This document shows, piece by piece, positions 58,161 through 64,000 of a stretch of DNA of 64,000 nt (position 1 is its first letter; each line of letters starts with the position of its first letter). This stretch comes from Leishmania infantum JPCM5. Lineage: Eukaryota; Euglenozoa; Kinetoplastea; Trypanosomatida; Trypanosomatidae. Location of the stretch: contig NC_009417.2 in assembly GCF_000002875.2 (NCBI RefSeq), forward strand, positions 477,929 through 541,928, written 5' to 3'. The translations under genes were made by a program, and so were the position numbers. The notes below the pieces were generated by a model. The model saw nothing but the letters and a program-made list of their open reading frames with translations. It ran no database searches and had not been told where the DNA came from.

Positions 58161-59627
58161 ATGTTCGGCTGCGAGATGATGAGATTGAGCAGCGGCAGCG
58201 TTCTCGGAGCTGCCCTGAGCCTTGCCGTCACCACCATGGGTGCCGGCATCCTCACACTGCCTTCCGCCTACGCAGATGCAGGCATCATCCCTGCAACTCT
58301 TATCCTCGTCGGTGTCGGCATTCTCACGGTGTTCTCGATAGACTACATCATCCTCGGTGTAGACAAGCTGGGTCGTAACTCGTACGAGGAGCTCACACGT
58401 GAGTTGCTTGGCAAGAAGGCGGAGGAAGTGGTACGATGGATGCTAATCATTTATAACACGGGATCTGCTATTGGCTACCTCGTCGTCTTCGAAGACCTTG
58501 TAGCACCGATGCAGCCTCTCGTCACCAGCTACCTGCCCGCGCTCACCACGCCGAAGCACTCGCTGCTTTCCTTCTGGGCCGTCTTCATCCTGCCGCTCTC
58601 CTGCGTTCCCACGCTGGGGGCCCTGCACATCTCCTCCTTCCTCGCCATCTCGGCGACGAGTTTCATCTGCATCATGATTATTTTCCGCTACTTCGTGCCG
58701 GGCCCCACGGAGCTATCCGCCATGACGACAGACGCCATCGCCAACGGCACAGCATCTGCCAACTGGTGGTTGGGTAAGTACCCCTTGCTGGCTCTGCCGA
58801 TCATCATGTTCTCGTTCGACTGCCAGTCCCTCGTATTTCAGATATACGCTGGCCTGGACGACATGCGGCGAAGCGTCATGATTAAGGTGGCCATCATCAG
58901 CCTCATCGTCACTGGCGTCATCCACGCTGCCGTCGGTCTCTTTGGCTACCTCTCGAACCCGGTGGACGTGCGCGAGAACATCATCAGCAACTACGACCCC
59001 AACGTCGACCGCCTCTTTCAGATTGGCTACCTCCTGTACACCGCACCGATGATTTTAGCATTCGTTTTGATGATGTTCCCTATTCGCGACTCGATCTTCA
59101 TTTTGTGGTATGGCTACAGCTCTGCGTCGATGGCGACACACGTACCGCGTAGCAAGGACTTCACGCGACTTGTACACCAAGAAGAAGCGCTGGAGCTGAT
59201 GGTGAATGCGGAAAGTGAGCATCAGCGCAGCCACTGCAACGGCTTCGGTAGCAAACACAACAACTACGGCAGCGTCAAGGAGGAACTGCAGCAAGTTATC
59301 GAAGCGAAGAAGCACCACAACGATATTGAGCGGATTCCGCTGCGAGATCATCTCATCATTAGCATCACACTGAGCACTCTGTGCGTGGCGGTGGCCCTCC
59401 TGGTTCCCGGGATCGTGTCGGTGGTCTCGTTACTTGGAGGTCTGTGTTGCTCCACGCTGTGCTTTATCGTGCCTGGTCTGTACCGCTGGCAGCTGCACTA
59501 CAAGAATATTGCTCGCTGCCAGGCGTTTTGGGAGATGGCGCTCATGGTGTTCATGGTAGTCTTTGGCGGCGTTGCCGCCATCTTAGGCACAGCTGTGTGG
59601 GTCGAGGGCGTCCTACTCAGCATGTAA
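58161..59627 (+). CDS. Amino acid transporter, AAAP/SLC38 family
   Basis: A 488-residue membrane protein with about 11 hydrophobic segments. The start has SVLGAALSLAVTTMGAGILT LPSAYADAG-type sequence: the first-helix motif G-x-G-I-L-x-L-P of the amino acid/auxin permease family. Further marks are GYLVVFEDLVAP in helix 3, FSFDCQSLVFQIYAGLDD around residue 220 (the conserved F-x-F-x-C-x-x-x-[VF] segment with a small polar residue) and a hydrophilic loop (~335-400) with His/Ser/Asn. Trypanosomatid AAAPs import arginine, lysine, proline and other amino acids at the plasma membrane; substrate is not readable here. The N-terminal cytosolic part is very short (7-10 residues) against ~40-90 in many relatives, so the true start could be affected by an upstream frame error. 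An out-of-frame ATG lies 5 nt upstream (58156). Confidence 0.88.
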   Translation: MFGCEMMRLSSGSVLGAALSLAVTTMGAGILTLPSAYADAGIIPATLILVGVGILTVFSIDYIILGVDKLGRNSYEELTRELLGKKAEEVVRWMLIIYNTGSAIGYLVVFEDLVAPMQPLVTSYLPALTTPKHSLLSFWAVFILPLSCVPTLGALHISSFLAISATSFICIMIIFRYFVPGPTELSAMTTDAIANGTASANWWLGKYPLLALPIIMFSFDCQSLVFQIYAGLDDMRRSVMIKVAIISLIVTGVIHAAVGLFGYLSNPVDVRENIISNYDPNVDRLFQIGYLLYTAPMILAFVLMMFPIRDSIFILWYGYSSASMATHVPRSKDFTRLVHQEEALELMVNAESEHQRSHCNGFGSKHNNYGSVKEELQQVIEAKKHHNDIERIPLRDHLIISITLSTLCVAVALLVPGIVSVVSLLGGLCCSTLCFIVPGLYRWQLHYKNIARCQAFWEMALMVFMVVFGGVAAILGTAVWVEGVLLSM

Positions 59628-61523
59628 TGATCACGGTGTGGCGAACACAGGGCGTTTGCCCACCGTGAAGGTTTTTTTTTGCGCACAAACGCAAGTATAT
59701 ATATATATATATGTATATGCGCATGTGTGTGTGTGTGCACTCCGTTGAGCTGCTGTTGCGGTCTAATTGGATTACACTCCCTTTATCGTCCCCCCACCTT
59801 CCCCTTTTTATTTTAGTCTTCTTTTTCCTTCTGTGTTGTGAGTGTGTGTGTGTGTTCATGTTTTTGTGACCCACTCTCCCCATGTTGTTCTCCTTTGATT
59901 TGCTGCTGTTGTTAAGTAATCTTTAAGAATAACAGACGTGTTTGTTTACGGGTTCGACATCCGCTAGCCGCCCCCCACCGCTTCCTTCCACGCATACGCA
60001 CATACGCGCCAGCCAATATCGGTCCCTCCCCCTCCCGCCGTCTTTGATGATATCGTTGCCGTCTCTCTTTCTCTCTTTATCGCCCTCCCTCCTGCGCATC
60101 CGTACAGACACATTCCAGTATGATATATTCCCTTTCTTCCTTTCCTCACTGCGCGTGTTCTTTCCACTCGCCCCGTGGCCTAATTCTTGTCTTTCTAACG
60201 CTCCATTTTTTTCTTTACTTCTTCTTGCCCCTCCCCCGCGCCTACGCACATGTACACACGCATCGGCGCAAACAGTTCCTTCGTTCAACGGCGCGTTGCA
60301 CGCGTGTCTTTGCCCGGTGCAGGAACAGAGGGTGTTTTTCTCTCGCTTCTCCGTGTCTCATTCCGTTCGCCCACCTCCCCATGTGTTGGGGTGGCTGCGC
60401 TCGATGGCCCCATGAGTGTGTCGTTGTCTTCTTCCCCTACTTGTGCATGGGCGCCTCTGCTCGTTTCTCTCCTCACTCTCTCACCCCTCCCCCGATAAAG
60501 TGTCCAGGTGGCTGCGCCTGCCTGTGCGTGTGTATTCCATGCCAGGCGGAGAGGCGAGCACCGAGAGGAGCGGCACAAGCTGAGACAAGGGCAAACAAAA
60601 TGGAATCATCAGCGCAGCATAAGATGTGTGGCATCGATGGATGCCGCCGCCTCTGTATCACCTCCCTCCCCTTTCTGACGAAGAAACAAGAGTCTGGCAC
60701 TCTTCCGCGCTTGTCTGTGCGACAGTGAGTGAAGGCGAGAGAGAGAGTAAAGCGAAAAAAATATATAGCGCTGTTGTTGCTTCTTGCTTTAAGCTGCGAT
60801 GCAGATGGCACGAGCCTCGTCGGTGCACGCACATATACAGAGAGAGAAAGGGAGAGAGAGAGATGTATGGGAGGGAGAGAAAGTGGGGAGAGGGGGTGGG
60901 CATGCATCCCACCAGCACATTCACGCACGCGCGTGTGTGCCTGTGCACGTGTGGCAGGTGCAACCATGAGTCGCTTCCGGTTACGAGACCGAGTTAGGGC
61001 GCACCGCTCTGTCACGGCTATCTCTCGGTTATCCTTTCAGTACCATGTGTTCGCTTAACGCCCCCTTCTTCGCGCGCCCGCACTCACGTAAGTGCGGCTC
61101 TGTGGGTAGATCGCTAAGGGCAGTCGATCGCGTCGGAGAGCCTGCTTGTTATTCGTGAGGTCTTCTTTTTCATCTCCCCTTCGTTATCTTCTGCCACTGC
61201 GGAGCCGCGTGTGGGGGGTATGGTCGTTGGTGAGGGTGTGCGTGTGTACGTGTGCATGCCTTCCTTCTCTGTTTTTTTTTGTGTCCTTCGCGGTGAGGTC
61301 TACTACAAGAGCAGCGCCCTCTACGTAGGTGTGTGTGTGTGTGGCATGCGGTCATCCTCGCTGTCTCTTCTCCGCTTGCTTCTTTTTTCCCTTCGTTTTT
61401 CAGCCGACATGGGCACATGTGCTGGCGCTGCAGGCGCGTCACGCGCGCCGCTCACTACCGTTAGTCTCTGGGCATTGTGCGTTGAAAGACAGCGACAGCG
61501 TTCACAGGCTTTCGAAATCGGCA
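59628..61523. other. 1.9-kb spacer
   Basis: No gene. (TA)n at 59696-59712, GT-rich tracts (59725-59738, 59841-59854), a (GA)n-rich tract at 60838-60895, and a small hairpin (cgcact/agtgcg) near 61083-61098. A clear T-rich tract + CAG lies at 61385-61403. Confidence 0.5.
61385..61403 (+). promoter_or_regulatory. Candidate trans-splice acceptor upstream of the cut ORF
   Basis: TTTTTTCCCTTCGTTTTTCAG, a textbook pyrimidine tract with CAG at 61401-61403. The first ATG after it (61409) opens a 49-codon frame; the longer frame discussed below starts at 61524. Confidence 0.55.
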
Positions 61524-61766
61524 ATGCAAGAGGAACCGACACCAACTGCAGTAGATAACGGGCCTGGTTATCGCTTTCAGGCGCCAGGCCCACATTCCCC
61601 GAAACCGCGCTACACGATACGGTACGCTGAGACAAAAGCTACTTGGCAGAAGCTGTCCGACACCAGACGAACAAGGATGCTCAACCCACGGGACGACAGG
61701 GGATTATCCTTGCACAGCTGCGCGGGGGCACCTGTCCGCACCTCGGGTCCCCGCAGCGGCGGGTGA
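61524..61766 (+). other. Gene-like N-terminal fragment cut by the repeat
   Basis: From ATG 61524 the frame gives ~61 residues with coding-like composition (PGYRFQAPGPHSPKPRYTIR, then TKATWQKLSD) and enters the ~1 kb repeat at 61707, ending 20 codons later. It may be the first exon-sized piece of a gene destroyed or displaced by the repeat. I do not recognise the sequence. The acceptor-like site at 61401-61403 would suit it. Confidence 0.35.
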
Positions 61767-62765
61767 CTAGCAGAGACAAGATGGCGCCCTATATCTACTA
61801 ATCCGCTGGCATTGTGGGGCGCCCCCGTGCCACTTTGGTACGACAAGCCATGAGATCTCTGTGCGCAGGTAAATGCTTATCCGCCGGCCCCCTCTACCCT
61901 CGACACACACACTCGTGTCAGAGGCGTGCGGATTCAGAAGAGGGCGGAATGCCCCCATCCCCTGCAGCCACAGGCCAATGGCATCGACGGAAATGGAAGA
62001 TGAAGAGGACCGAGCCCTCCCCTCTCTCCCTCAGGCAGCAACGCCCTTCTGAAGCAGACCCCACGATCCGCTAGTGCGAGCGTTGTGCGCACGCGCTGTC
62101 ATACACAGGTGGCGTGGCGTATCGCATTGGGCCAAGGCATGCAGAGGTGGAAAGAGCGCGACCAAGGAGCGAAAACAAGGCGTGAAGAGATCCGTACCCA
62201 TCACCCCCTCCCCTACAGCGCATGTGTGCGAAGCGCGTGGCACCTGCTGCATCCGGCCGGGTGGGCCGATGAGGTGCAGATGCCGGCAGCATGACGAGAG
62301 CACCCTCGAGCTGCACCACCGGGTCCTCCAGACTCCCATGTGAAGAGCCTCCACACCATAGTGTGGCATGCCGCGGCTTGAAGCGACTGAGAGCGCGAGG
62401 CAAGGCACACGGGCAGGGTGCGTAGGGTCTCAGAAGGCCCTGACCTGAGGCTGGCCAACTTCCTCTCTGCGCCCATCCAGCATGCGAGTAACCCCCCCTG
62501 CCTACCACCCGCGCGGACGACGCCACCGCTTGTGCCCTCGAGCAGCACCCTGGCCGCGGCCCGCGTTGGATCGATGCGTGCAGTCCATCTGCGTCTCCGT
62601 GTGGGGCCGTTCACGGAGCACGCATGCGGAGAAGGGACGAGGAAGGGATGAGAAGAGCCCGTTCGGCGCATGACCCCGAGATGCAACGGCAGGGCGGCTC
62701 GTCCGAGACGACGACGGATGTAGCTGCAGTGCGGCAGAGGTGGATGAGCTGTGGCTGAGCGTGCG
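61707..62765 (+). mobile_element. Long retroposon-like repeat, copy 2
   Basis: Near-identical direct copy of 17941-18995; shares its last ~570 bp with 10141-10722 and the last ~150 bp with the 3' end of the DIRE. This copy keeps the 11-bp GAGGAAGGGAT segment that copy 1 lacks and ends, like the others, with 'gatgagctgtggctgagc' followed by 'gtgcgtatacgtttgc'. No coding capacity. It follows directly on the gene-like fragment from 61524. Confidence 0.8.
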
Positions 62766-63635
62766 TATACGTTTGCCAGCTTGCTGGTGGCATAACGCCA
62801 CGTTCGTAGTAAGAAAGCGAGCTTCATCGACCCTTTATCTCAAGCACCTGGTGCGTCGTCATAGCCTCCTTGTCTAGCGCCCCCCCCTCTGCATCCTTCT
62901 CTCCCCGTCTGCTCTCTCTATCTCTGCTTGCTCGCCAAGCCCCCTCTCCTTTCGTTTCCGTCGCCCTCACGTGGATTACGCTTTCCCCCAGCGTACTCTC
63001 TCTCTCATTGCGCGTCATCCTTATCGTCCGTTACCGTCTCTCCTTCACGAAGAAATCGGCGTTGATGCGGGGCACACCAGCTCGAATTCGTAGCTGGTGT
63101 AGGCTGCGGTCCCCTCTGCAGCAGCCACGGTCAATGAAACGACGCTGGGAGGGAAGTGGCAGGAGGGTGGAGGCATCGCCAACTATGGCATCGTCCGGTC
63201 AATGCACGATCGCGGATAACAGAGAAGCGAGGTGAAGCGGAGGGAAGCGGGGGGAGGCTTGAAAGGCGAGGAAGTGGAAAGGGCGAGTAGGAGCGGGGGC
63301 CTGCACAGCGATCAATGATGGGAAGCCCAGCGCAAGAAACGTAGGGCAGTGACGCGCACGCACCCAGTGAGAGAATGCTAAAATAAACATTTGTTTCCTT
63401 TCTTATTTGGGTTTTTGCTTTGTGTGTGTTTGTGTGTCTGCGCCCGGATCGCTTACTGTTCTCTTCCTCTCTCCCTTTGACTTGTCGATTTCCCATCCAA
63501 CGCGCACACATCCGGATGTGACGCGATTTACTTGCTGTACGTTTTCTTGTTCTCTTGGCTTGCGTAGCTCTTTTTGTTCACTCCCTTTTCGTTTTGGGTG
63601 TTTGCCTTGCGTGACACACGTTGCGCTGAGAAGTG

Positions 63636-63669
<34 letters not shown>

Positions 63670-64000
63670 CCGTTGCTTTTCGCGTATTTCGGCTCTCCTC
63701 CTCTTTCTATGTAAACATGTTGTCGTCTTTGAATCTCTGTGGTGGTTTGTTTGTTCTTTAAGCTTAGGAGCTGCGACGTCTGCGTGCGTGTGTTTGCGCT
63801 TTTATTTCACGTGGGATGCCGAGTAGGTCAGATTCCGGCGGCGTACCTGAGGAAGTAGCGGGCACCGGTCTGCTGCGGTGGTTGTCGCTGCCTCGTTGTT
63901 TACTGCTTTTTTGTTGTTGTTCAGTCGTCGCGTTTGGTCTCAGTGCACGAGTTGCCTTTTTTTTCTATGCTCTCAACTTGTACTTGGTGGACGCGGCACT
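62766..64000. other. Gene-free right edge
   Basis: No gene supported. C/T-rich tract at 62880-62960; hairpin at 63074-63100 (acaccagct / agctggtgt, 9 bp, loop containing the palindrome cgaattcg); (TG)n at 63638-63668. The stretch may be the 5' flank of a gene beginning right of the window. Confidence 0.5.
63074..63100. repeat. 9-bp inverted repeat with palindromic loop
   Basis: acaccagct (63074-63082) and agctggtgt (63092-63100) are exact reverse complements around a 9-nt loop that contains the palindrome cgaattcg. Could form a stable RNA hairpin. No function known to me. Confidence 0.8.

Overview
The window looks like a nuclear chromosome segment of a trypanosomatid, most likely Leishmania or a close relative in the Leishmaniinae. 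The evidence is a set of long intronless genes that are all on the + strand (a polycistronic array), G/C-rich third codon positions, long pyrimidine-rich spacers with T-rich tract + AG sites (trans-splice acceptor context), many (TG)n, (CA)n and (TA)n microsatellites, and a degenerate LINE-type reverse transcriptase with several short 3'-related copies (DIRE/SIDER-type elements). I could not run a species-level comparison.

Layout. 0-13 kb: an MFS transporter, a minus-strand degenerate retroelement directly behind its stop codon, a small helical protein (possibly MOZART-like), an ABC1/ADCK atypical kinase, a retroposon copy, a CWC15-like splicing factor and a poly(A)-tailed retroposon fragment. 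13-19 kb: a type II membrane protein with a DSD motif resembling ESAG3-type proteins, a hypothetical protein with a PP1-docking-like motif, a minus-strand tRNA-Lys(CTT), and a ~1 kb retroposon-like repeat. 19-25 kb: a block with visibly lower G+C and short spacers holding a kynurenine/glutamine aminotransferase, a Qa-SNARE ending in a CAAX box, NIP7 and ISD11. 25.6-29.6 kb: a heavily broken region of coding-like fragments. 29.9-38 kb: PIG-F, a RAD51/RecA-like ATPase, a basic low-complexity protein and a MAP kinase. 38-42.5 kb: a gene-free stretch with TA repeats and a SIDER-like repeat. 42.5-53.9 kb: a mitochondrial-type hypothetical protein, a 1969-residue FHA + STE11-like kinase, and ATG16. 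58-59.6 kb: an AAAP amino acid transporter. The window closes with a second near-identical copy of the ~1 kb repeat at 61.7-62.8 kb.

The genes do not form one pathway, which is normal for a trypanosomatid array: expression is presumably set after transcription by trans-splicing, polyadenylation and 3'-UTR elements. Related SIDER2 elements in Leishmania 3' UTRs are known to shorten mRNA life. Several genes here (MFS, ABC1, CWC15-like, the PP1-motif protein or its neighbour, the amino acid transporter) have such a repeat downstream. The direct repeats at 17.9 and 61.7 kb and the inverted copies at 3.9 and 12.7 kb are placed where homologous recombination could form circular or inverted amplicons.

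The points most worth following are the low-G+C four-gene block, the CAAX-ended Qa-SNARE, the altered LYR motif in ISD11, the HRD-loop changes in both protein kinases, the MOZART-like small protein, a 24-bp perfect palindrome with a T tract, and the two gene-like N-termini that both run into the same repeat.
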